This document shows positions 24,575-32,223 of a stretch of DNA of 64,000 bases, piece after piece. Location: assembly GCF_900115845.1 (NCBI RefSeq), contig NZ_FOXX01000007.1:62001-126000 (forward strand), written 5' to 3'. Every line of letters begins with the position of its first letter. The stretch's first letter is position 1. Below the pieces are notes generated by a model that was not told the origin of the DNA, searched no databases, and saw only the letters and a program-made list of their open reading frames with translations. The stretch is from Priestia endophytica DSM 13796 (GTDB lineage Bacteria; Bacillota; Bacilli; Bacillales; Bacillaceae_H). The position numbers were made by a program, and so were the translations under genes.

Positions 24575-24916
24575 ATGGAATCTTTGGAAAATCGCATTGA
24601 ACGTTTGGAGTTATATTTAGAGCTATTGTTAAAAGTAACAGATCTTGAATCACAGCCGTTTTATAAGCTTGTGATAAGTAAGAATCTCAATAAAAAAGAA
24701 CTTGCGGAAGTTTATTCAATTTGTGAAGAACTTGCTGAAAAATATGAGGAGCAAAAGAAACAAGGACTTATTGACTTCGTTCCTTTGCTCACACAGTTCG
24801 TCGGACAACTACCTTATAAATTAAATCCACATGAGACAATTTATGCTTTACAACAACAAAAGCTGTATCCTGGTCTTATGGACAAACTAGCAAGCTTAGT
24901 TAGAATGGTCTATTGA
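24575..24916 (+). CDS. yhaI: YhaI, DUF1878 family
   Basis: A 113-residue helical protein beginning [20 protein letters not shown] with [20 protein letters not shown]. Same length and order as B. subtilis YhaI, a conserved protein of unknown function. AAAGGAGCAGGG precedes the start. Its stop codon overlaps the end of the convergent hpr gene by 7 bp. Confidence 0.85.
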   Translation: MESLENRIERLELYLELLLKVTDLESQPFYKLVISKNLNKKELAEVYSICEELAEKYEEQKKQGLIDFVPLLTQFVGQLPYKLNPHETIYALQQQKLYPGLMDKLASLVRMVY

Positions 24917-25506
24917 ACAACCGCTTTTTCGATTTCAACAATATTTTCTTTTTTTCTTAACTTTCCATCTTCTTCGTCCATTTCTTCATCAATGTTATGG
25001 AAAGAGTGTTCAAAAATTTCCATGAAGTCATCTCCATACACTTTACGTACGATTGTCATAAGTTCAATAAATTCAGGGAATTTTCCGTAACATTCTTGAA
25101 GGGGAAGAGCACCTTGGAAAAGCGTACTTTCAGTCGGGTTGTAGTTTTCCATTAAATTTGTCAAAATGCCGTTTCCTTCATCTGTTAACTCAATATACGT
25201 ATTTCTTTTATCATTTTCCCTTTTAGAAAATTGAAGTAATCCTCTTTCTTCTAACTTCTTTGAAAAGTTAAATGCAGTTGATACATGCATAACGCCAAAC
25301 TTAGCAATCTCTGAGATTGAAGCACCTTTAAGATTGTATGCAATCCACAGGATATGATGCTCGTTAATGTTCAAATCATACGGTTTGATCCATTGCTGCC
25401 AATCTTTTTCGACCGCTTTCCATAGAGCTTTGCTAAGCTGAGCCATGCGTTGGCTGAACACTAAAGCTTCCTTCATTGTGAATTCTTTCTCATTTTGTAA
25501 TTTCAT
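24910..25506 (-). CDS. hpr: MarR-family transition-state regulator Hpr (ScoC)
   Basis: A 198-residue MarR-family repressor. The stretch [19 protein letters not shown] and the winged helix [27 protein letters not shown] are near-identical to B. subtilis ScoC, which represses protease, sporulation and peptide-transport genes. The C-terminal tail is acidic and variable. ATG 25506 is chosen behind GGTGGAGAG. Upstream at 25662-25714 are a cre-like site and two FadR-like palindromes. Confidence 0.93.
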   Translation of the reverse strand: MKLQNEKEFTMKEALVFSQRMAQLSKALWKAVEKDWQQWIKPYDLNINEHHILWIAYNLKGASISEIAKFGVMHVSTAFNFSKKLEERGLLQFSKRENDKRNTYIELTDEGNGILTNLMENYNPTESTLFQGALPLQECYGKFPEFIELMTIVRKVYGDDFMEIFEHSFHNIDEEMDEEDGKLRKKENIVEIEKAVVQ

Positions 25507-25661
25507 CTCTCCACCCACTTTTCAATCAACTTTTTATTTATATTCTATTATGCCAATAAAATAATAAATTATAAAGATATAAATTTGCAAAAAAACAAAA
25601 TTTTTTAAAAAAAGGAGTTAAAATTGCTTTAGAGAGGTATGACCTCTATAAGGAGAGGGGA

Positions 25662-25675
25662 TGTAAGCGCAAACA
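25662..25675. promoter_or_regulatory. cre-like catabolite response element
   Basis: TGTAAGCGCAAACA matches the CcpA consensus TGWAANCGNTNWCA at all but one defined position. It lies 156 bp upstream of hpr and next to the palindromic operators. Confidence 0.45.
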
Positions 25676-25676
25676 A

Positions 25677-25714
25677 TTAATGAATATTCATGACATTAAA
25701 TGAATATTCATTCC
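25677..25714. promoter_or_regulatory. Two FadR-like palindromic operators, 20 bp apart
   Basis: The 12-bp palindrome ATGAATATTCAT occurs at 25680-25691 and again at 25700-25711, exactly two helical turns apart. The second, in its 18-bp context (25697-25714), matches 16 of 18 positions of the B. subtilis FadR consensus TGAATGAMTANTCATTCA; the first matches 14. They probably bind a TetR-family regulator. Confidence 0.5.
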
Positions 25715-25752
25715 TTATTACAATATGTTGAGAAAACTTTTCTAAGCAATGG

Positions 25753-25784
25753 ATAAAAAAATGACAAGCTTGTTAGCTTGTCAT
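25753..25784 (-). terminator. Terminator of yhaH
   Basis: ATGACAAGCT / AGCTTGTCAT stem with a TGTT loop, followed on the minus strand by seven T residues. Confidence 0.85.
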
Positions 25785-25794
25785 AAAAAGATAG

Positions 25795-26178
25795 TTAACT
25801 GCTTTGTGTTTCCTTTTTTTGTTGATTTCCGAGTTTATCTTCTAAGCCTTTTATATTTTGCTCAATTTCAGCTAGGTGGTTCTGAATTGAGCGCTGATGT
25901 GGGGCGATATCTTCCTGAAAATTTGCAATCGATGCTTTTGCTTCAGGCGCAAGCTGTGAAAACGTTTCTTTGCTTTCTTTTACAACATTTTGAATCGCGT
26001 TTTTTACATTTAAAGCATTTTCTTTAATGTCTTTCAGCTGAACTTTAAGCGTATCACGAGAATCTGCTACACGCAGCTTCATGTCTTTACTTGAACATGG
26101 AGTTGTTAATAACGCAATTGTTCCTGCTGTGACACTTCCGAATAAAATTCCTAATGAAAATGATGCTGCTTTTTTCAT
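25795..26178 (-). CDS. yhaH: YtxH-domain general stress protein YhaH
   Basis: A 127-residue protein. The N-terminal hydrophobic segment FSLGILFGSVTAGTIALLTTP with the GxLFG pattern is the YtxH domain, followed by a long amphipathic helix (about 35-115) likely to form a coiled coil. It corresponds to B. subtilis YhaH. RBS AAGGAGCG; own terminator. Confidence 0.85.
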   Translation of the reverse strand: MKKAASFSLGILFGSVTAGTIALLTTPCSSKDMKLRVADSRDTLKVQLKDIKENALNVKNAIQNVVKESKETFSQLAPEAKASIANFQEDIAPHQRSIQNHLAEIEQNIKGLEDKLGNQQKKETQSS

Positions 26179-26270
26179 TTTTTACACGCTCCTTATCCTT
26201 GTTCAACATAAGAGAAACATGCCTTGCATACCTTTAAAATAAACGATTTGTAATGAAGGGAAGTAGGAGC

Positions 26271-26462
26271 ATGGCATGGATAATCTTTTGTTTATTCTTA
26301 ACAAGTTTTTTTTTGTTCGCCATTACAGGAAAGAGGTTTATGGATCTGAAGAAATCAGCTTCATACCCTCCCAAACGAGTTCTTAGAAAACGGGCTGTTG
26401 TTGAAGGGGGAACAGCATTTACAGTTTTCCTGCTGGCACTCTTACTATATTATGTAACCTAA
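26271..26462 (+). CDS. Small membrane protein (unknown)
   Basis: A 63-residue protein with hydrophobic segments at about 2-20 and 43-62 around a basic loop (KRFMDLKKSASYPPKRVLRKR), so a two-helix membrane protein with a positively charged loop. ATG 26271 uses AAGGGA upstream; ATG 26253 is in frame but lacks a site. I do not recognise it. It lies between yhaH and trpP and converges on trpP. Confidence 0.6.
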   Translation: MAWIIFCLFLTSFFLFAITGKRFMDLKKSASYPPKRVLRKRAVVEGGTAFTVFLLALLLYYVT

Positions 26463-26491
26463 ATAAGTCTGTTTAAACATTTATTAGTTTA

Positions 26492-26527
26492 AAAAGAGCC
26501 CAGGTTTTATAAAACCTGGGCTCTTTT
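26492..26527. terminator. Bidirectional terminator before trpP end
   Basis: A perfect 36-bp palindrome with half-site AAAAGAGCCCAGGTTTTA, T-runs on both strands, between converging genes. Confidence 0.85.
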
Positions 26528-26529
26528 CA

Positions 26530-27054
26530 TTAAGACATCTGAGAAGTAATCTTAGAGCGTTTAACAATGGTTTGCACAATTGGGTAAATTACAATCATAG
26601 CAAACGTATTAACAGCTGTTGCAGGTAGTACAACGGCTGCGACAAATCCAAAGAACTGTGCTGCTGAGAAAGATCCTAGTGCAAGAGCAGCTGCCAGGAA
26701 AATCATTCCTGAAACAATTGTTCCGATAGCTGTTAAAACGGCTGCTGATACGACAGACTGTTTGTAGCGACGAACAGCTAAAAATAATCCTAAAAATAAG
26801 AACGCTGTTAAAGGTTTGTCAATCATGTTTGCAACCTGCCCATTTGGAAAAGAAGTTGTTAAAGCTGCAATTGCTCCCGTAGCAATTGCAAGAACAAGAA
26901 CATTTCTTGCTTGTGGAAAAAGCATAATGCCTAAAAACATCATTGTTAACATCATGTCAGGTTTCATACCTAAAAAAATAGGTGGAATAACGGCATGCAG
27001 TACAGCACCCATCCCGACTAATAAAGCTAGTGATACTAATACTTTTGTATTCAT
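26530..27054 (-). CDS. trpP: Tryptophan transporter TrpP
   Basis: A 174-residue protein with about five membrane segments, of the TrpP family (B. subtilis YhaG, 172 aa). Conserved segments include IPPIFLGMKPDMMLTMMFL and TTSFPNGQVANMIDKP. It imports tryptophan. A periodic array of GAG/TAG triplets overlaps its ribosome binding site, indicating translational repression by tryptophan-loaded TRAP as in B. subtilis. Confidence 0.9.
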   Translation of the reverse strand: MNTKVLVSLALLVGMGAVLHAVIPPIFLGMKPDMMLTMMFLGIMLFPQARNVLVLAIATGAIAALTTSFPNGQVANMIDKPLTAFLFLGLFLAVRRYKQSVVSAAVLTAIGTIVSGMIFLAAALALGSFSAAQFFGFVAAVVLPATAVNTFAMIVIYPIVQTIVKRSKITSQMS

Positions 27055-27056
27055 TT

Positions 27057-27107
27057 CTCATCTCTCCTCTACTCAGCTCTAAAGCTTCTAAACTAATTAC
27101 CTAACTA
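27057..27107 (-). promoter_or_regulatory. TRAP-binding triplet array over trpP ribosome binding site
   Basis: On the minus strand at least nine GAG or TAG triplets lie in 51 nt directly before the ATG. Five are spaced at exactly 5-nt intervals (27057, 27062, 27067, 27072, 27077) and others fall at 27088, 27093, 27101 and 27105. Two- to three-base spacers between G/UAG repeats are the TRAP recognition rule. The array includes the Shine-Dalgarno region. Confidence 0.8.
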
Positions 27108-27150
27108 TCTTTTATTATAACAAATACGTGCGAGGTTACAATAAAAGGAA

Positions 27151-28248
27151 CTATTTTACTGATTGAAGATGTGCTTCACGATAAGCCTTCATAAATTCAG
27201 CTAATGCTTGGCATGTTTCAATTGGTACAGCATTATAAATAGAAGCGCGACATCCGCCAATAGAGCGATGTCCATTTAGTCCAATGAATCCTTCTGCTTT
27301 TGCTTTTTGAAGAAAGTCTTTTGTTAATTCTTCATTAGGCATTGTGAACGTCACATTCATAAGAGAACGGCTGTCTTTTTGTGCATGAGGTGTGTAAAAT
27401 TCAGGAAACTCATCCATTAAATCATAAAGAAGAGCCGCTTTTTCTTCGTTCCTTTTTTGGATGCCTTCAACACCGCCGTTTTGCTCAACCCATTCTAGTA
27501 CAAGAGAAAGCATATAAATACCGAACGTTGGTGGTGTATTGAATAACGAATTTGCTTTAATGTGTGTTGTATAATCAAGCATTGTTGGAAGTCCGCTATT
27601 TTGCTGATTGAGAAGGTCTTTGCGTAAGATCACAATTGTTACACCAGAAGGACCAAGGTTTTTCTGAGCTCCTCCATAAATAACAGCAAATTTAGATACG
27701 TCAACTTTCTTTGACAGGATGTCGCTTGACATATCAGCAAAAACAGGAACATCTCCAAAGTCAGGGAAGTCCTGCCATTGTGTACCATAAATTGTATTAT
27801 TCGTTGTAATATGAAGATACCCTGTATTTTCAGGCAACGTGTTTACAGTTACTTCTGGAATATGTGTGAAAGAATCGTCTTCTGTTGAAGCAACTACAAC
27901 TGTTTCTCCGAAGTTTTTAGCTTCTTTAAGAGCCTTTTTAGACCATGAGCCTGTTACAACATAAGCTCCAACTTTTCCTTCTTGAAGGAAGTTCATAGGA
28001 AGCATCGAAAATTGTAAGCTTGCTCCGCCTTGTAGGAAGAGGATCTCATGTGTATCTGGGATTTCCATTAATTTTTTTAGACGATCTTTTGCATCTGCTA
28101 GAACGTCTTCAAACTCTTTGCTTCGGTGGGAAAGTTCCATAACAGACATGCCTGTTCCTTTAAAATCAATCAATTCTTCTTGAGCTTTCTTTAATACATC
28201 AAGCGGTAAAGCAGATGGACCAGCATTAAAATTGTGTGCGCGTACCAT
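27151..28248 (-). CDS. serC: Phosphoserine aminotransferase SerC
   Basis: A 365-residue PLP enzyme of class V aminotransferases that makes 3-phosphoserine for serine biosynthesis. NFNAGPSALPLDVL is the N-terminal signature. The PLP lysine lies in YGGAQKNLGPSGVT, and GFIGLNGHRSIGGCRASIYNA is the C-terminal substrate motif. ATG 28248 has AAGGAG upstream; the longer frame is not needed. A terminator separates it from the upstream hit gene. Confidence 0.93.
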   Translation of the reverse strand: MVRAHNFNAGPSALPLDVLKKAQEELIDFKGTGMSVMELSHRSKEFEDVLADAKDRLKKLMEIPDTHEILFLQGGASLQFSMLPMNFLQEGKVGAYVVTGSWSKKALKEAKNFGETVVVASTEDDSFTHIPEVTVNTLPENTGYLHITTNNTIYGTQWQDFPDFGDVPVFADMSSDILSKKVDVSKFAVIYGGAQKNLGPSGVTIVILRKDLLNQQNSGLPTMLDYTTHIKANSLFNTPPTFGIYMLSLVLEWVEQNGGVEGIQKRNEEKAALLYDLMDEFPEFYTPHAQKDSRSLMNVTFTMPNEELTKDFLQKAKAEGFIGLNGHRSIGGCRASIYNAVPIETCQALAEFMKAYREAHLQSVK

Positions 28249-28332
28249 AAGTAAACTCTCCTTTATGAAAAATAATAATTTCATCTTATCACAATTTGAT
28301 GAAGATGGAGGACAATTCTAATAATTATTTAA

Positions 28333-28386
28333 AATAAAAAATACCCGAACTATATTGACTTTGATAATCAAATAATTCGGGTATTG
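28333..28386 (-). terminator. Terminator of hit
   Basis: AATACCCGAA / TTCGGGTATT arms (28340-28349 and 28376-28385) with a long AT loop, followed on the minus strand by a T-run. Confidence 0.75.
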
Positions 28387-28388
28387 AG

Positions 28389-28823
28389 TCATAAATTGAT
28401 TTTATCTGCAATGTTTTGAGAGATTTCTTGCAAATCTTCATTAGAGTATTTTTCGCTATGCGTCTTCCATACCGCTCCAAAACCGTCTCCTTTTCCATAG
28501 CGAGGAATAAGGTGGAGATGATAATGGAAAACTGTTTGTCCTGCGATTTCTTCATTGTTATTTAAAACATTGAGACCTTCTGCTGAAAAAGCTTCTTTAA
28601 TACCTGTAGCAATACTAGGAACTGCTTCAAATAGGTGTGACGCCACTTCAGGTGTTAAATCAAAGATATTTCTTGTATGTACTTTTGGAATAACAAGCGT
28701 ATGACCCTTTGTTACTTGACTAAGATCTAAAAAAGCATACACATGTTCATTTTCGAATACTTTCGCACTTGGAATGTCTCCGTTGATAATTTTGCAGAAG
28801 ATACATTGATCATCATGCTTCAT
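28389..28823 (-). CDS. hit: HIT-family nucleotide hydrolase Hit
   Basis: A 144-residue histidine-triad protein. CIFCKIINGDIPSAKVFE starts the fold, with zinc-type Cys, and the catalytic triad motif is HYHLHLIPR. HIT proteins hydrolyse nucleoside phosphoramidates and dinucleotides. It has the same position as B. subtilis hit, divergent from ecsA. Confidence 0.9.
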   Translation of the reverse strand: MKHDDQCIFCKIINGDIPSAKVFENEHVYAFLDLSQVTKGHTLVIPKVHTRNIFDLTPEVASHLFEAVPSIATGIKEAFSAEGLNVLNNNEEIAGQTVFHYHLHLIPRYGKGDGFGAVWKTHSEKYSNEDLQEISQNIADKINL

Positions 28824-28885
28824 TCCTAAACAACACCTTTCTGACTGTTTTATATGATTATTTTATCATAAGAAAGTCAAAAAGA

Positions 28886-28926
28886 GAAAAAAACAAAGGG
28901 CAGGACCAACGGTTGAAGGTCCTGCC
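28886..28926 (-). terminator. Strong terminator of the orphan sigma-G transcript
   Basis: Stem GGCAGGACC / GGTCCTGCC (28899-28907 and 28918-28926), followed on the minus strand by CTTTG and seven T residues. It belongs to no annotated gene. Confidence 0.8.
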
Positions 28927-29290
28927 ACTTTTGAAGAAGGAAAAGGTTTTAATACGTCAAATTCTTAGGGATACAAGCTACTTGGTAATCCGGTACTTGT
29001 CGTTCACAAACACCTCATTTAACAAGTTCTTTTTAACGTAGGTTAATTTCTTACCTGGCCTTTGATAAACACCTCATTTACAAAATAAATGTGTATATAA
29101 GTTAGAATCATGGATTCTGTCTCTATATACGGTTATCTTGTTCATGTGTTAATCTCAACGATTATGCTCCATCACGACCATCCCCTTGTTTTATATCCGC
29201 ATCTTTAAATACCTTATAGAACAAGTAAATTGTCCTTGATAAACACCTCATTCACCAGTGTGATGAAAAAACTGTTTGTTTCCCTTCCTC
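28899..29290 (-). ncRNA. Candidate forespore small RNA or peptide transcript
   Basis: Bounded by a sigma-G-like promoter and a strong terminator, giving about 390 nt. It contains three copies of AATGAGGTGTTT. Short frames exist (up to 29 codons) but none has a convincing start. It is called as a transcript from its boundaries, not from any known family. Confidence 0.4.
29008..29252 (-). repeat. Three direct copies of a short repeat
   Basis: Minus-strand AATGAGGTGTTTATCAA at 29252-29236 and 29078-29062, and the variant AAATGAGGTGTTTGTGAAC near 29020. Spacings of about 174 and 59 nt are irregular, so this is not a CRISPR. Confidence 0.6.
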
Positions 29291-29296
29291 GTTATA

Positions 29297-29325
29297 TAGA
29301 ATGTGCAGTTTAAAAAAATATATGC
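29297..29325 (-). promoter_or_regulatory. Sigma-G-like promoter between ecsA and hit
   Basis: Minus strand GCATA (29325-29321), a 17-nt spacer and CATTCTA (29303-29297), the same layout as the SASP and pbpF promoters. Confidence 0.55.
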
Positions 29326-29442
29326 AATCAATTCTTTTTTTTTTTTTCAAAAAGGGAGATGAAATGTGCAAAAGAGTAAAATTTGATACTATAAAGAAGA
29401 AAGTATGAGCTATACTGTTTAGGGAAGGGAGCGAGTCTAATT

Positions 29443-30186
29443 ATGACTGCACTGTTAAAACTTTCGAATGTAACAGGAGGATATACGAGAAATCCTGTAT
29501 TAAAGGATATTTCTTTTGAGGTGAAAAAGGGAGAGCTCGTTGGATTAATCGGATTGAACGGAGCTGGGAAAAGTACAACAATCAAACATGTGATTGGTAC
29601 AATGGAGCCGCGTGAAGGAACAATTTCTATTAATGGAAAAACATTAAAACAGGATATGGAAACATACAGATCACAGTTTACCTTTATCCCTGAAACACCT
29701 GTTTTATATGAAGAGTTAACACTAGAAGAACATCTACGTTTAACAGCTATGGCTTATAACATCGATGAGAATACATATGAGAAGCGTTTGCCGGTTTTAC
29801 TAAAAGAGTTCCGTATGGACAAGAAATTAAAGTGGTTTCCGGCTCATTTCTCAAAAGGAATGAAGCAAAAGGTTATGATCATGTGCGCTTTTTTAGTGCA
29901 GCCTTCACTTTACATTATTGATGAGCCTTTCTTGGGGCTTGATCCACTTGGTATTCAATCGCTCTTAGACTTAATGGTGGAAATGAAAGACCAAGGGGCA
30001 GCTATTTTAATGTCCACCCATATCTTAGCAACTGCTGAAAAATATTGTGATCGATTTATTATTTTACATAATGGAAAAGTACATGCATCAGGAACAATTG
30101 AAGAGCTTAGAATGCAATTTAGTATGCCAAAGGCAAGCCTTGATGAAATTTACGTAGCGCTTACGAAGGAAGATGGCTATGAATGA
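29443..30186 (+). CDS. ecsA: ABC transporter ATPase EcsA
   Basis: A 247-residue ABC ATPase. Walker A is GLNGAGKST (about 37-45); the signature is the Ecs-type FSKGMKQK; Walker B is LYIIDEPFLGLDP. Ecs affects protein secretion, competence and intramembrane proteolysis by RasP. RBS GGGAAGGGAGCGAG. Overlaps ecsB by 8 nt. Confidence 0.93.
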   Translation: MTALLKLSNVTGGYTRNPVLKDISFEVKKGELVGLIGLNGAGKSTTIKHVIGTMEPREGTISINGKTLKQDMETYRSQFTFIPETPVLYEELTLEEHLRLTAMAYNIDENTYEKRLPVLLKEFRMDKKLKWFPAHFSKGMKQKVMIMCAFLVQPSLYIIDEPFLGLDPLGIQSLLDLMVEMKDQGAAILMSTHILATAEKYCDRFIILHNGKVHASGTIEELRMQFSMPKASLDEIYVALTKEDGYE

Positions 30187-31396
30187 CATAAATGCGCTAT
30201 GGAGACAAAGATTCAAAGAAAATGCTAAAGAAATTCGGCGTTATGGACGCTATATTTTAAACGATCACTTAAAGTATATTTTAATCTTTTTTATTTTGAT
30301 TGGAGCTTACTACTATCAGCAATTTCTTGAAGGATTGCCAGAAAACTTTAATGGAGCCCCATTTATCGCAATTGTTGTTGCTTTCTTTTTAACAAGAGGC
30401 ACAGTATATACGTTTTTTAAACATGGAGATTTAGTATTCCTGTTGCCGATGGAAAAGCGGCTTTCATCATATATAAGAAATTCTTTTTGGTTAACGTATA
30501 TGATTCAGTTTTACGTTTTATTAATTGTTGTCGGGGTGCTTGCTCCTCTCTACTTAGCAATGGGGAACAATACATTTAAAAACGTTCTGTTTATTTTGCT
30601 TATCCTAACGATCGTGAAAGGTCTTAATTTATTTATGACATGGGCTATTTCACGCTATCCAGAGAAAGGGATTCATGTTTATAGCGTAGTGTTCCGCTAT
30701 ATTTTGAATGCCTTAATCTCTTACTTTTTGTTTGTTGACGCACATCCGCTTTTTTGGATTGCTACATTCTTCATTCTGCTCATTTTAACAGCGTACTTTT
30801 ATAATGATACAAAAAAGCGTCCTTTTTATTGGGAAGGTTTAATCTCTCTTGAAGAGAAGCGAATGATGCTTTTTTACAGACTAGCTAATTCATTTACAGA
30901 TATCCCTAATGTTGGAGATGAACCAAAACGTCGTCGCTATTTAGATGTTTTAGTACAGTTTATTCCTTATAAACAAAATGAAACATATCACCATCTTTAT
31001 GCACGAACTTTCCTTAGAGCTGGAGGCTATTTAGGGCTTGTTATTCGATTAACCTTTGTTGGAGCCTTCTGTTTATATTTCTTGCCATTTACACTTGGAA
31101 ATATTGTGACAGTTCTCCTTTTTGTATATATGACAGCTATTCAGCTTATGCCTTTATGGAAGCATCATCACTACAAAATTTGGATAAATCTTTACCCAAT
31201 TAGTGAGAAGGTTAAGGAAGCAACGTTTTTGCGTTTCTTCTTCATCATTCTTGCTGGGCAAGCTTTTGCACTAAGTGTTTTACTTGGAGTTTTTCATACT
31301 CCATTAGCAGGAATACTTGCTTTTATTTCCTCTCTAATTGTGTTTTATTTGTTCACGTATCAGTATGTGAGAGCGAAGATGAGAAAAAAGCGCTAA
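30179..31396 (+). CDS. ecsB: ABC transporter permease EcsB
   Basis: A 405-residue membrane protein with about six to eight hydrophobic segments, the permease partner of EcsA. It begins MNDINALWRQRFKENAKEIRRYGRYILNDH, characteristic of EcsB. ATG 30179 is chosen for spacing from GAAGGAAG; ATG 30173 is in frame 6 nt earlier. The stop codon lies inside a palindromic terminator, so ecsC is separately controlled. Confidence 0.9.
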   Translation: MNDINALWRQRFKENAKEIRRYGRYILNDHLKYILIFFILIGAYYYQQFLEGLPENFNGAPFIAIVVAFFLTRGTVYTFFKHGDLVFLLPMEKRLSSYIRNSFWLTYMIQFYVLLIVVGVLAPLYLAMGNNTFKNVLFILLILTIVKGLNLFMTWAISRYPEKGIHVYSVVFRYILNALISYFLFVDAHPLFWIATFFILLILTAYFYNDTKKRPFYWEGLISLEEKRMMLFYRLANSFTDIPNVGDEPKRRRYLDVLVQFIPYKQNETYHHLYARTFLRAGGYLGLVIRLTFVGAFCLYFLPFTLGNIVTVLLFVYMTAIQLMPLWKHHHYKIWINLYPISEKVKEATFLRFFFIILAGQAFALSVLLGVFHTPLAGILAFISSLIVFYLFTYQYVRAKMRKKR

Positions 31397-31419
31397 AACA
31401 ATTGTTTTAGCGCTTTTTT
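31384..31419 (+). terminator. Terminator after ecsB
   Basis: Perfect palindrome with half-site AAAAAAGCGCTAAAACAA, overlapping the ecsB stop codon and ending in T-run. Confidence 0.8.
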
Positions 31420-31480
31420 TAAAAGTAATGTGCTACTTACTGTTTTTTGAGTCGTATAGTAAACAAGGGGGGAGAAAAAG

Positions 31481-32200
31481 ATGACTTATGAACAAGACGT
31501 TCTCTATATGGCAGAAATGTGGAAACATGAACTGAATAAAAAGCCTTCAATGTTTGAAAGAGCGGCTAAAAGAGCACAAATAGGAATTGCTAACAAAATT
31601 CCAGAGCGCTTTCATCTTGTTGTTACAGAAGCAATGAAAAAGATGGTGAGTGCTGTTTTGACAGGTTCTGATTATACAACAAAGTTAAAAGAGCCACTCC
31701 CAGCATCTTTCCAAGAGCGAGAGGAAAAAGTAAAAGCAGCAATTAAACGATATCAAAAAACAGCATCGCTTGAAGGAGCGGGAACAGGAGCAGGGGGAAT
31801 ATTTTTAGGAATGGCAGATTTCCCACTTTTCTTATCCATCAAAATGAAGTGTTTGTTTCAAATTGCGCTTCTTTACGGACTGGATCTTAAAAAATATGAA
31901 GAACGAATTTATCTTCTTCACATTTTTCATCTTGCTTTTTGTCGCGATGATCATAAGAACAGTGTTTTACAAAATATTAAAGAGTGGGAAGAGAATCCTG
32001 AAAAGGAAATTGATTGGCGCACTTTTCAACAGGAGTATCGAGATTATTTAGATTTAGCCAAACTACTCCAACTTGCTCCAGGAGTAGGAGCTGTTGTTGG
32101 AGCTGTTGTAAACTACCGCCTTGTCGAACATCTAGGGGAGACAGCAATGAATGTATATCGTTTGCGCTTGCTGCCTTCAGAAAGGGAAGAAAAGATCTAG
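31481..32200 (+). CDS. ecsC: EcsC family protein
   Basis: A 239-residue EcsC-family protein with amphipathic and glycine-rich helical segments (SLEGAGTGAGGIFLGMADFP; LAPGVGAVVGAVVNYRL). Function is unknown; it is dispensable for Ecs phenotypes in B. subtilis. RBS GGGGGGAG. It follows the ecsB terminator by 60 nt and ends in its own terminator. Confidence 0.85.
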   Translation: MTYEQDVLYMAEMWKHELNKKPSMFERAAKRAQIGIANKIPERFHLVVTEAMKKMVSAVLTGSDYTTKLKEPLPASFQEREEKVKAAIKRYQKTASLEGAGTGAGGIFLGMADFPLFLSIKMKCLFQIALLYGLDLKKYEERIYLLHIFHLAFCRDDHKNSVLQNIKEWEENPEKEIDWRTFQQEYRDYLDLAKLLQLAPGVGAVVGAVVNYRLVEHLGETAMNVYRLRLLPSEREEKI

Positions 32201-32223
32201 CGTAAATGCTAGATCTTTTTTTA
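32193..32223. terminator. Terminator between ecsC and yhfA
   Basis: GATCTAGC / GCTAGATC stem, loop GTAAAT, followed by seven T residues on the plus strand. Confidence 0.8.

Larger units (their letters stand above)
28824..29442. other. 619-base intergenic region between hit and ecsA
   Basis: This region holds a minus-strand terminator (28886-28926), three copies of a short repeat (29008-29252), a sigma-G-like minus-strand promoter (29297-29325) and the ecsA upstream region. No protein gene longer than about 30 codons is credible. Confidence 0.6.

Noticed and set aside
29162-29251. A 29-codon minus-strand frame beginning at the first hit-ecsA repeat
   Set aside because: The ATG lies within the repeat itself and lacks its own ribosome binding site; the other two copies give only 4- and 8-residue frames in the same phase.
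29008-29252. CRISPR-like array
   Set aside because: Only three imperfect short repeats at irregular distances (about 174 and 59 nt) and no cas genes.
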